Shown here one piece after another: positions 35,872 through 44,578 of a DNA stretch of 64,000 nucleotides. Source of the DNA: JALSNL01 sp036479585 (GTDB taxonomy: Bacteria > Bacteroidota > Ignavibacteria > Ignavibacteriales > Melioribacteraceae); assembly GCA_965224785.1 (NCBI GenBank), contig OZ245062.1:2480001-2544000 (forward strand), written 5' to 3'. The notes under the pieces were generated by a model that saw only the letters and a list, made by a program, of their open reading frames with translations, had not been told where the DNA came from and did not search any database. Numbering within the stretch: the stretch's first letter is position 1; each line of letters begins with the position of its first letter. The position numbers and the translations under genes were made by a program.

Positions 35872-36271
35872 AAATATTTGAGAAATAATATACAATCAAA
35901 TCAGTATTGTATTAGTTGCAGTTACCAAAGTAAAATGAATTTTTATTTTTTAAATTAATTTTGCTCGGTTAAAAAAGTTAAACATTTTTGAAATATATTA
36001 ATCCTATCCATTATAATTTACTTTATGTGATGTAAATCACGTATAGTAAATTATATCTATAAAAACAACTTTGTAATTTGGAAAAAGTATATTTTTTTGC
36101 TATTTTATAATTATAAAAGGTGTTGAGATGAGTAAAACCATCTAATGATTGTTTAACCATTATTATAATTCTAAATATAGTTATTATCCCAAAACAGAAA
36201 ACAATCTTTTTGTATTTCCAATCCTCATCTCAATAGTAAATCATATCTAGTAAATATGGAGGATCTCAAAA
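35872..36271. other. 400-bp gap with a structured 5' region for the next gene
   Basis: No gene. The first 250 bp are AT-rich. From 36123 it holds nested inverted repeats leading to the start at 36272. AGTAAATTATATCT (36046) and AGTAAATCATATCT (36236) are near-identical direct repeats. Confidence 0.6.
36123..36264 (+). promoter_or_regulatory. Candidate RNA switch: alternative pairings around the ribosome-binding site
   Basis: Pairing A: TTGAGATGAG (36123-36132) with CTCATCTCAA (36224-36233), 10 bp, enclosing an 8-bp stem GATTGTTT (36147-36154) / AAACAATC (36199-36206). Pairing B: ATCCTC (36221-36226) with GAGGAT (36259-36264), which is the ribosome-binding site of the gene at 36272. A and B share bases 36224-36226, so they exclude one another: A frees the site, B hides it. 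Confidence 0.45.
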
Positions 36272-39200
36272 ATGCATCCATTCAGAATTTATAAGTATTT
36301 TATACTTATAAACTTCGCAATTCTATTAAGCTTGTTGGCTTTCAATTCTTGTAAAGAAGAAAGCAATCCCATTGATCCAGTAGAAAAAGATAAACCCTTA
36401 ACAGGAACGGTTTCAACAGGCGAGTTTACAAAAGAGATTACAAAAGATATAGGAACTGGAGGAGGAACAATTGAAATTTCAAATTCCAAATCACCTATAA
36501 ATGGTTTTAAAATCACAGTACCGCAAAAAGGATATGGTGAAACTCGTAATTTTTCAATATCAACAGCTACTATAACAAATCATAAATTAGGAGATAATTT
36601 TAATCCAATATCTCCACTCATTACAATAAAAAACGGTGGAGGCTATTCTGAGATACCTATGCAAATAAAAATTCCAATTGCTAAGAAAAGTGATGAATTT
36701 ATAATTGCATTTTTATATGACGAAGTTACGGGTAAAATAGAAGCCCTGCCAGTAATTGAATTAGATGCTTCTTCAATAACTGTTGAAACAAGACATTTTG
36801 CTTCATCGAGTCTATCGGAAAATAATCTTGGGAAGACTGATAACTTAGCTTTAACAAACTTAGTAGTTTCATCAATAAAAGAAAGTATCCTATTAGGACA
36901 AACTATTCTCAATACTGGCTTTTCTCCGGGAGTTGACGATTGGGAGTTTCCAAATTACGGATCTTATTTGTCAACTGGTGGACATTGTGCCGGTCAAGCA
37001 ATTACTGCAATGTGGTATTTTTACGAAAAGAGACTTAAGGGCGAGCCTCAACTTTTTCATAATTTTGATAGAGTAAATGAGGAGGAGGAACCTGGATTTC
37101 TTTGGGAAGATAACCCACTAGGATATCGTTTTGCTTCTACAATTCAAGAAGATTTTAGTTGGGCGGGTTGGGTTAAAGACATAAATATTCAATCCATGAA
37201 TCCTAAATTAACTTGGCTTACATTTATTGCTTCAATACTTTTTACAGGAGAACCACAGTTTGTTCTCCTGTATAGCACAACAGAAAAAGCTGGACATGCA
37301 ATGATAGTTTACAAGATAAATGTTTCAGAAGGAAAACTCTACATTGCAGATCCCAATTATCCAAATAATCATAGCTCAAATGGTACACATTCTGAAAGGA
37401 TAATAACATACTCTAACGGAAAACTTCTCCCCTATAATTCTTTGCTTAAGGTTGGTAACCCTGGAATTGTGTTTGATCAAATAGGATATTTTGCCAAAAC
37501 AGCTAATATAAAATGGAATCAAATATCAAAAAGATATAAAGAGTTAGAACAAAAAACAATAGGAAATGATAGATTACCTGAATATGATCTTTATGTTAAA
37601 ACAGATTCTACTTTATTTCCATTAGTTGATGGAACAAATGAACTATCTGGCAGTTTATTTGAATTTTATTGTCAAAATACAAATATAATTGGGTTTCTTC
37701 CTGGAACAGATCATTTTCAAGAGTTATCTATATATAAAGCAGATGGAAATTTATTAGAGACATCTAATGCAAAAGGAATAGTTAAACTAAACCTAGAACC
37801 TGGAGAAAGAGAATTAGGTTTTTCTGTTTCTGGATACAGAGATAATGTAGCTGATAATTATTATGATTTTAAATGGATTACTGTAAAAATTGAAAAGGGT
37901 GCTGTTGAGGGAAAGACAGGAGACCCTTGTCCGGAAATTCCGACAGTAACATACAGAGGTAAAACTTATAACACAGTACAAATTATAAACCCACAATTTA
38001 ATGTAGTACAGTGTTGGCTAAAAGAAAATCTTGATGTGGGTACAGAAATCAATACTAATGATAATCAAACTGATAATGGTATTATTGAGAAATATTGTTA
38101 CGAAAATAGTGCAAACTGTACGAAATACGGTGGGTTATATCAATGGAATGAAGCAATGCAATATGCAACAGCAGAGGGTAGTAAAGGTATTTGCCCGGAT
38201 GGTTGGCATATACCAACTAATCGTGATTTACAACACTTAAAAGATAATGATGGAGTACCCACTAACAAGAATGGTCATGAATATTTAGCAATTGGAGAAG
38301 GAAGAGATCGGGGAACCGGTACAAATGAAAGTGGTTTTACTGGATTACTTGGAGGTTACCGTTCATCTAACAAACAATTCTTTCGTCTCGGTCATGAATT
38401 TCGATTTTGGAGTTCGAGTAAAGGTGGTGAAATTCCAGATGATGATGTTTGGACTATGTTGATGGATGGTAGTAATGGAGATGTTATAATAGATTATTCT
38501 ACTATCTTTGAAATCGCTTATAGTGTTCGTTGCCTTAAAGATGAGGTAACAAGTACCGAAAATCAACCACCTTTTATCCCATCTAATCCAGCACCAATAG
38601 ATGGAGCAACTGGGCAACTTACAAATACTTCACTTACTTGGAATTGTAGTGATCCAGATGGAGACCCAATAATTTATGATATTTATTTTGGAACAAGTAC
38701 TAATCCTTCACTAGTTTCTACAAACCAAACTAGTACTACATATGTTCCTAGTAGCTTAAATGAAAACACTAAATACTACTGGAAAATAGTAGCAAAGGAT
38801 GATCATAATAATGAAACAACAGGATCAGTTTGGGTATTTACTACAAAGGGATCTTCAGGCTCTACTTCAGTTTGTTTAAGTGTAGCACCTACTGTATTTT
38901 ATGAGGGAAAGACTTATAACACAATAAAAATAGGTGACCAATGTTGGTTAAAAGAAAATTTAAATATAGGCACAAAGATTAATTACAATAACAGTACAAA
39001 CGATGATCAAACAAATAATAATACAATAGAAAAATACTGTTATGATAATGATGAAACAAATTGTGATACGTATGGCGGTTTATATCAATGGGATGAAGCA
39101 ATGCAATATGTAACTACTGAAAAAGCTAAAGGCATTTGCCCTGATGGTTGGCACATTCCAACTGAGGCAGAATTTGAAATATTAAAAACTCAAGTTGGGA

Positions 39201-39457
39201 ATGATGCAAATACATTAAAAGAAATTGGACAAGGTTCTGGTAGTGGAAGTGGAACAAACACAAGTGGTTTTTCCGCTTTATTAGGTGGTAGTAAATATGG
39301 CAATTTTACTAATTTAAGTTTTGGTACTGATTTTTGGAGCTCAAATATTGATGAGAATGGAGCTATATTTTATCAGGTATTTTTTAATCATAATATTTTT
39401 TCCTTTGGTGGTGGTAGTAAAAGGAATGGAAATAGTGTACGTTGTTTGGAAGATTAA
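36272..39457 (+). CDS. Large lipoprotein with cysteine-peptidase-like domain and two FISUMP domains
   Basis: 1061 aa. Lipobox-like FNSC (Cys27). Residues ~45-180 are a beta domain (TGGGTIEIS, FKITVPQKGYG). Residues ~215-420 look like a papain/C39-fold peptidase: Cys239 (GGHCAGQAITAMW), His342 (GHAMIVYKI), Asp360 (YIADPNYP); this assignment is by motif order only. FISUMP domain 1 at ~553-757, a fibronectin-type-III-like domain (~765-858: DPDGDPIIYDIYFGTS), FISUMP domain 2 at ~868-1061. Probably surface-exposed. It is the only double-FISUMP gene here. Confidence 0.82.
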   Translation: MHPFRIYKYFILINFAILLSLLAFNSCKEESNPIDPVEKDKPLTGTVSTGEFTKEITKDIGTGGGTIEISNSKSPINGFKITVPQKGYGETRNFSISTATITNHKLGDNFNPISPLITIKNGGGYSEIPMQIKIPIAKKSDEFIIAFLYDEVTGKIEALPVIELDASSITVETRHFASSSLSENNLGKTDNLALTNLVVSSIKESILLGQTILNTGFSPGVDDWEFPNYGSYLSTGGHCAGQAITAMWYFYEKRLKGEPQLFHNFDRVNEEEEPGFLWEDNPLGYRFASTIQEDFSWAGWVKDINIQSMNPKLTWLTFIASILFTGEPQFVLLYSTTEKAGHAMIVYKINVSEGKLYIADPNYPNNHSSNGTHSERIITYSNGKLLPYNSLLKVGNPGIVFDQIGYFAKTANIKWNQISKRYKELEQKTIGNDRLPEYDLYVKTDSTLFPLVDGTNELSGSLFEFYCQNTNIIGFLPGTDHFQELSIYKADGNLLETSNAKGIVKLNLEPGERELGFSVSGYRDNVADNYYDFKWITVKIEKGAVEGKTGDPCPEIPTVTYRGKTYNTVQIINPQFNVVQCWLKENLDVGTEINTNDNQTDNGIIEKYCYENSANCTKYGGLYQWNEAMQYATAEGSKGICPDGWHIPTNRDLQHLKDNDGVPTNKNGHEYLAIGEGRDRGTGTNESGFTGLLGGYRSSNKQFFRLGHEFRFWSSSKGGEIPDDDVWTMLMDGSNGDVIIDYSTIFEIAYSVRCLKDEVTSTENQPPFIPSNPAPIDGATGQLTNTSLTWNCSDPDGDPIIYDIYFGTSTNPSLVSTNQTSTTYVPSSLNENTKYYWKIVAKDDHNNETTGSVWVFTTKGSSGSTSVCLSVAPTVFYEGKTYNTIKIGDQCWLKENLNIGTKINYNNSTNDDQTNNNTIEKYCYDNDETNCDTYGGLYQWDEAMQYVTTEKAKGICPDGWHIPTEAEFEILKTQVGNDANTLKEIGQGSGSGSGTNTSGFSALLGGSKYGNFTNLSFGTDFWSSNIDENGAIFYQVFFNHNIFSFGGGSKRNGNSVRCLED

Positions 39458-39495
39458 CCAAGTTTATTTTAAGATTAAAATTGATGATAAAAACA

Positions 39496-39523
39496 AAACC
39501 CAACTTAAATTTAAGTTGGGTTT
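39496..39523 (+). terminator. Rho-independent terminator
   Basis: AAACCCAACTTAAA and TTTAAGTTGGGTTT form a perfect 14-bp palindrome followed by ATTTTTA. It lies 38 bp after the double-FISUMP gene and before the next FISUMP gene, so the two are separately transcribed. Confidence 0.85.
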
Positions 39524-39610
39524 ATTTTTAAAACATTTTTTCTTTGAAATGAATTTATGCAGAGTAAAATCTATTAATGATTTCTAAACCAATAAAATGA
39601 GCTACTTAAA

Positions 39611-39661
39611 CTCCTTTTTCCGCATGTAGATATATGCAAGTATTACTCACATAAAAAGGAG
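39611..39661 (+). promoter_or_regulatory. Candidate RNA element hiding the ribosome-binding site
   Basis: CTCCTTTTT (39611-39619) pairs perfectly over 9 bp with AAAAAGGAG (39653-39661). The second arm contains the ribosome-binding site AAGGAG, 5 nt before the ATG at 39667. Inside the loop GCATGTAGATATATGC can fold a small hairpin. The shape is that of an RNA thermometer or riboswitch off-state. Confidence 0.5.
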
Positions 39662-39666
39662 AAAAA

Positions 39667-40740
39667 ATGAAGTACAAAACACAATTAATCTTTGTCATTG
39701 TTATTTTTATTTCAAGCTTTCTAACAGCACAAACACTAACTGTTGATATAAAAGTATTTTTAGAAGGACCGTATATTAGTAGTGATATGAATTCTACATT
39801 AGATTTATCAAGTCAATTAACTCATCCATATAGTTCAATACATAGTGGAACTGAATCAGTTGCAGCTGGATTCTTTAGTTCACACACTAATATTGTGGAT
39901 TGGATTCTTTTAGAACTTAGAGATAAAGACGACAACACTCAAGTAATTAAAAAGCGAGCAGCATTTTTATTAGATGATGGACACATAGTAGATTTGGATG
40001 GTGTTAGTCCAGTAAGTTTTAATGTTGTAGATAATGATTATTATGTTTCTGTTCAACATAGAAATCATCTATCTGTTTTAAGTTCAACCATAGCTTATAG
40101 AAATACTTGTTTAGGAGTACCAACTATAACTTACGCTGGTAAAACCTATAACACTGTACAAATAGGAAACCAATGTTGGTTGAGAGAAAATATAAATGTA
40201 GGTGGAAGAATAAATTCAAAGGATGTGAGCAATAACCCACAAAACCAAACAAACAATAGTATAATAGAAAAATACTGCTATGATGATAACGAAGCTAACT
40301 GTACCCAATACGGTGGTTTATACCAATGGGCAGAAGTAGTACAATATGAAAATGGAGCAACAAATACATCAAACACTACTCCGGCATTATCCGGGAACAT
40401 ACAAGGTATTTGTCCAAATGGTTGGCACATACCAACATTTGCAGAATTCCAGACCTTAAAAGCAGCAGTAAGCAATAACAGTAATGCCTTAAAGTTAATA
40501 GGGCAAGGTAGCGGTAATGGGGCTGGCAATAATAGTAGTGGCTTCTCAGCACTGCTTACGGGTGAATTTTTTTACAATGATGGTAACTATTTCTCTAAAG
40601 GTTTCAGTGCCTTTATTTGGAGTACTAACGAGAATGGTCGTGACGCTACCGCTATGGATCTAGACTTCGGCAATAATTTTATTAGCCTTTTCACTACCGA
40701 TAAGAGATATGGCTATAGCGTTCGTTGCCTAAAAGATTAA
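39667..40740 (+). CDS. Secreted FISUMP-domain protein
   Basis: 357 aa. Signal peptide ending LTAQ (~22). The module VDWILLELRDKDD and HRNHLSVLSS (~25-150) and a FISUMP domain (~155-357: QCWLREN, YGGLYQWAEVVQ, GICPNGWHIPT, terminal VRCLKD). Same architecture as the gene at 34825 and very similar in the first 150 residues, so the two arose by duplication, with the double-FISUMP gene between them. AAGGAG ribosome-binding site, probably sequestered by the upstream stem. Role unknown. Confidence 0.86.
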   Translation: MKYKTQLIFVIVIFISSFLTAQTLTVDIKVFLEGPYISSDMNSTLDLSSQLTHPYSSIHSGTESVAAGFFSSHTNIVDWILLELRDKDDNTQVIKKRAAFLLDDGHIVDLDGVSPVSFNVVDNDYYVSVQHRNHLSVLSSTIAYRNTCLGVPTITYAGKTYNTVQIGNQCWLRENINVGGRINSKDVSNNPQNQTNNSIIEKYCYDDNEANCTQYGGLYQWAEVVQYENGATNTSNTTPALSGNIQGICPNGWHIPTFAEFQTLKAAVSNNSNALKLIGQGSGNGAGNNSSGFSALLTGEFFYNDGNYFSKGFSAFIWSTNENGRDATAMDLDFGNNFISLFTTDKRYGYSVRCLKD

Positions 40741-41028
40741 AAAAGAACAAGGAAGATCGGTGGAAAGGAAACTTCTGACTTCGCTAAAAAATAGCTATGC
40801 CGAGACAGGAAAAACCCGGGAACAATTACAAGAGACTAGAAAGACAGAAAACTGAAGAAGGCGAAAATCCAAGTAATTCTAAATAAGCTGGGCTTTTGTA
40901 ATTTTTATTGTTAGTTTCTAAAACAGTAGAAATATGTATCTTTAGAAGATGAATTTTGTATATGCAATTATTTGTATATTCATTAAATTATTTATTGTAA
41001 TTAAATATTTAATGGTAAATTTTATATT
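40741..41028. other. Gap after FISUMP gene with conserved 3' flank
   Basis: No gene. TAGCTATGCCGAGA (40792-40805) and a weaker match after it (ACAATTACAAGAG) also occur downstream of the FISUMP peptidase gene at 4003. The rest is AT-rich and should hold the promoter of the decayed ATPase gene. Confidence 0.4.
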
Positions 41029-42159
41029 ATGATTAAAAGATTACTTGAAAACTATATAGGGAAAACTCTTTTAAGGGCAAAACTATAATACTATATGGAG
41101 CAAGACAAGTTGGAAAAACAACTTTAGTCCAAAATATTTTGAACAATTATGGAAAGACTGGACGTTATTTAAATTGTGAAATATTTTCTGTAGAACAAAA
41201 TTTAACAAAAGCAGAACCCGAAAAATTAAAAGCTGTTCTTGGAGACTACAAACTAATTGTACTTGATGAAGCACAAAATTTACCAAACACAGGTAGAATA
41301 TTAAAAGTTATTACAGATTCACTAAAAAATATACAAATAATTGCAACAGGCTCATCAAGTTTTGATCTTGCAAATAAAACAGCAGAACCAATGACGGGAA
41401 GAGTTATTACTCATACTCTCTTTCCACTTTCAACATTAGAAATAAAAAAAATAGCGATTGGCTTACTGTTGATGCTCAATTAGAAAAATTACTTCTCTTT
41501 GGTTCATATCCGGAGATTTATAATTCAAATGAAGAAGGTGCTGTAAAAAGATTGGGAGAGTTAGCATCAAGTTATTTATTTAGGGACTTATTAAAATTTG
41601 AGGGAATAAAAAAATCGAGTCTCTTAATGAATTTATTAATTGCAATTGCATTACAACTAGGAAACGAAGTAACCTACAATGAATTAGCAACAAAGTTTGG
41701 AGTTAGTAGTTTAACAATTCAAAAATATTTGGATTTATTAGAACAAAGCTTTGTAATATTCAAGCTAAATTCTTTTTCACGAAATATTCGTAAAGAATTA
41801 ACAAAATCATTTAAAATATATTTTTGCGATAATGGAATAAGAAATTCACTTATCAATAATTTCAATCCTATTTCATTAAGAAATGATGTTGGAGCTTTAT
41901 GGGAAAACTTTTGTATCTCAGAAAGGATTAAAGCAAACTCCATAATAACAGAAATGTTAATAGTTACTTTTGGCGAACTTACGACCAAAAAGAAATTGAC
42001 TATGTAGAAGAAGCATCTGGCAAAATTATTGGTTACGAAATGAAATACTCAGAAAAACAAAAGTTTAAAATTCCAAAGGGGTTTAGGGAAACATATAATG
42101 CCGATGTTTATAAAATTGACAAAACCAACTATTGGAAATTTTTTGAACTCTCGGTTTAA
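41029..42159 (+). pseudogene. Frameshifted AAA+ ATPase of the DUF4143 family
   Basis: Read across frames, this encodes a typical ~370-aa DUF4143 ATPase: start MIKRLLENYIGKTL, Walker A ILYGARQVGKTTL, Walker B LIVLDEAQNL, sensor IIATGSSSF, LLLFGSYPEIY, a winged-helix stretch (NELATKFGVSSLTIQKYLDLL) and a C-terminal nuclease-like EIDYVEE...GYEMKYSEKQK. There are three breaks: near 41063, at an A8 run near 41450, and near 41960. It cannot make a full protein. Such ATPases are common accessory genes of unclear function. Confidence 0.85.
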
Positions 42160-42162
42160 CAA

Positions 42163-43530
42163 ATGAGAAATAATATGATGAATAAAATTTTAGTAGTCCT
42201 TATTTTATTATTACAGGTTTTAAATATTGATTGCAAAGCTCAAGAAATAACTATTGAAATATTTGATGCTAAAGAAAAAGCTTTTTTACTAGAACTTGAA
42301 GGAGAAAAAACAAATCTAATTGATTCAGTCTATTCACAAAATGGAAAATATACTTTTTCCTTAGAAAACAAAACTGTTGGATTGTACCGATTACAATTTG
42401 ATAGCAGACATGAAATTAATTTTATAAATGATGGAAAAGATATTCTAATAAAAACAGATTATAATAATATTTTAGATAGTTTGTTAATTGTTAAATCAGA
42501 AAATAACAGATTGTATTATGAGTTTATTAGACTAAATAAATTGTATAAAAAGAAAACTGAACTTTTAAATATTATATTACTTCATTATCCAAGTGATGAT
42601 GAATATTATAAAGTAACTCAAAATAAATTAGAGCAGATTCAAAATGAGTATCATAAGTTTATTCAAAAAACTTCTCAAGCAAATCCAAAATCATTTATTG
42701 CTCGTTATATAAAATCTGCACAACTACCTATTGTTCATAATTCAATTCCAATTGAAGGACAAATAACTTTTCTAAAAAAACATTCTCTTGATAATGTAAA
42801 TTTTGATGATGCCGAACTTATTTCATCAGATATGTTTACTAATAAATCAATTGAGTATTTAACTTATTATAGAAATCAACAATTACCAAAAGAACTTTTA
42901 GAAAAAGAATTTATGAAAGCAGTTGATACACTTTTGAATAAAGCTAAAATGAACCAACTCGTATATCAATACATAACAGAATATTTAATCGATGGATTTA
43001 AGAAATTTGGCTTCGATAAAATAATAGACTACATAGTAGAGAATTATGTAATTGAAGATGATCTATGTTTGGATGAACAAACAGAGAATTCAATTCAAAG
43101 AAGAATAGACCAAGCAAAAATATTAGCAAAAGGTTCTAAAGCCCCTAATATCATTATGCCAAGTAAAGATGGCAAAGTAATTGATTTATCCAAAATTAAA
43201 TCCCAAAAAGTATTACTGGTTTTTTATGCAAGTTGGTGTCCACATTGCAAAACCTTGCTTCCGAAGCTAAACAACTTAAATACTAACTCTGAAGAATTAG
43301 AAATTATTGCAATATCTTTAGATAATACAAAAGAAGATTGGCTAAAATTTATTAACGAGAATTGTTCAGAATTGACGAATCTAAATGATCAAAATGGATG
43401 GGATGGAACAGTTGCTTCTGAATATTTTATTTATGCAACACCATCAATGTTTTTGCTTGATCGTGAAAAAAAGATTATTGGTAAACCAACATCTTATGAT
43501 GAGTTAAAAGATCTACTGGATTCCCACTAA
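42163..43530 (+). CDS. TlpA-like thiol-disulfide oxidoreductase (AhpC/TSA-type, N-terminal DUF4369-like)
   Basis: 455 aa. Signal peptide (~1-27), a beta-rich DUF4369-like N-terminal part, a helical middle, and a C-terminal thioredoxin fold (~328-455) with the redox motif Cys359-P-H-Cys362 in FYASWCPHCKTLL and cis-Pro in YATPSMFLLD. It probably reduces disulfides in exported proteins or cytochromes. The stop and last few codons (LLDSH) lie inside a family-1 dispersed repeat, so the natural C-terminus was altered. Starts 3 bp after the ATPase pseudogene. Confidence 0.85.
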   Translation: MRNNMMNKILVVLILLLQVLNIDCKAQEITIEIFDAKEKAFLLELEGEKTNLIDSVYSQNGKYTFSLENKTVGLYRLQFDSRHEINFINDGKDILIKTDYNNILDSLLIVKSENNRLYYEFIRLNKLYKKKTELLNIILLHYPSDDEYYKVTQNKLEQIQNEYHKFIQKTSQANPKSFIARYIKSAQLPIVHNSIPIEGQITFLKKHSLDNVNFDDAELISSDMFTNKSIEYLTYYRNQQLPKELLEKEFMKAVDTLLNKAKMNQLVYQYITEYLIDGFKKFGFDKIIDYIVENYVIEDDLCLDEQTENSIQRRIDQAKILAKGSKAPNIIMPSKDGKVIDLSKIKSQKVLLVFYASWCPHCKTLLPKLNNLNTNSEELEIIAISLDNTKEDWLKFINENCSELTNLNDQNGWDGTVASEYFIYATPSMFLLDREKKIIGKPTSYDELKDLLDSH

Positions 43531-43575
43531 GCTTGCACTCGAATGTTTTAATCGGATGAACATTCGGGAATGACA
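43515..43575. repeat. Family-1 dispersed repeat overlapping a gene end
   Basis: ACTGGATTCCCACTAAGCTT ... AACATTCGGGAATGACA, a partial copy lacking the left third. Its first 16 bp encode the last codons and stop of the TlpA-like gene. Confidence 0.65.
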
Positions 43576-43658
43576 TATCTAATTTTGGTTAGTTAATCTT
43601 TCAATTATCTAGCATCTCGTAACCAGCATCCAGATTTGTATCTCATATCTAAAAACCG

Positions 43659-43731
43659 TAGCGCGTACGGGGTTCGAACCCGTGTTACCGGCGTGAGAGG
43701 CCAGCGTCCTAGACCACTAGACGAACGCGCC
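43659..43731 (-). tRNA. tRNA-Glu (anticodon CTC)
   Basis: 73 nt. Acceptor stem GGCGCGT/ACGCGCT (first pair G-U), D arm CGTCTAGTGGTCTAGGACG, anticodon stem CTGGC/GCCGG with loop CTCTCAC (anticodon CTC at positions 34-36), T arm ACGGGTTCGAACCCCGT, discriminator A. CCA is not encoded. The sequence closely follows bacterial tRNA-Glu. Confidence 0.96.
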
Positions 43732-43819
43732 ATTACTATAGAATGGCAAAAGTAAAATTAAATAAATTTTAGGGAACTTTTACAACTATAAATCGTCATA
43801 ATAAGTGTGAAGGTCTCAA

Positions 43820-43854
43820 ACGGAGAATTATGCTGGGGGAAGGTAGTTCTCCGT
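43820..43854 (+). terminator. Hairpin with following T-rich run
   Basis: ACGGAGAA (43820-43827) and TTCTCCGT (43847-43854) with a 19-nt loop, followed by TCTTTATTTT. By orientation it would stop plus-strand transcription. No plus-strand gene lies directly before it, so it may act as a barrier facing the WG-repeat gene or be the end of a small unrecognised RNA. Confidence 0.45.
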
Positions 43855-43888
43855 TCTTTATTTTAAATACTACTTTGATAAAAATAAA

Positions 43889-44422
43889 CTAAGAAGTTTT
43901 TGTTCTTTGCTTCCTAACTTTTTTCTCAGAATTGCGACTTGATTCTTTTATTGAGTCTAAGACAACATTTGTTGACATATTATTTAAACTTAAAAAGTCT
44001 TTTAGTTCAATAAAATCAATGCTTGAATTAAATTTTGTAAGTGCTATTCCCTTCCCAAATCTTTCAATATTTTCATATTTAATTTGGGTTACTTTTTCAC
44101 CGTACTTGTTAATAAGTCCCCACTTATTTCCAATACGAACTTTTGTAATACTAAATAAACCATAATACGGATAAATATAATCGTAAGTATCTGAGTTAAC
44201 TCTATTTCCCTTTTTATCAAATAGAACCCAGCTTCCTTCTTTTCTTGCTGCAAGTAAACCAAAGCCAGAAGGAAGAGTAAAAATTTCTAAATAATCGATG
44301 GATAAAAGTTCATCTCCTTCAAAACTATTCATCCCCCACAAGTTGTTTTCTTTTAATCTAACTATCTTGGAGTGAGTACCGATATATTGATATTTTTGTT
44401 TTATATTATTTTTCTTATTCAT
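43889..44422 (-). CDS. WG-repeat protein
   Basis: 177 aa. Two or three WG repeats are readable: NNLWGMNSFEGDELLSIDYL, GSWVLFDKKGNRVNSDTYDY and NKWGLINKYGEKVTQIKYEN. There is no signal peptide, so it is probably cytosolic. The C-terminus is very basic (SEKKVRKQRTKTS). WG repeats make beta-rich folds with unknown partners. Single gene. Confidence 0.8.
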   Translation of the reverse strand: MNKKNNIKQKYQYIGTHSKIVRLKENNLWGMNSFEGDELLSIDYLEIFTLPSGFGLLAARKEGSWVLFDKKGNRVNSDTYDYIYPYYGLFSITKVRIGNKWGLINKYGEKVTQIKYENIERFGKGIALTKFNSSIDFIELKDFLSLNNMSTNVVLDSIKESSRNSEKKVRKQRTKTS

Positions 44423-44578
44423 TTACAACTCACCTAAAACCATTTTTGTATTAGTGAAACATAACATTTTTTCAATATACTATTGTGAGTTGCAACACAG
44501 ATATAGAGTAAAAGAGTTTTAGCAAAACAATTCTTTTTCTAAATAGTAGAGAAGAGGATATTAAGCAGAATAAAACGT

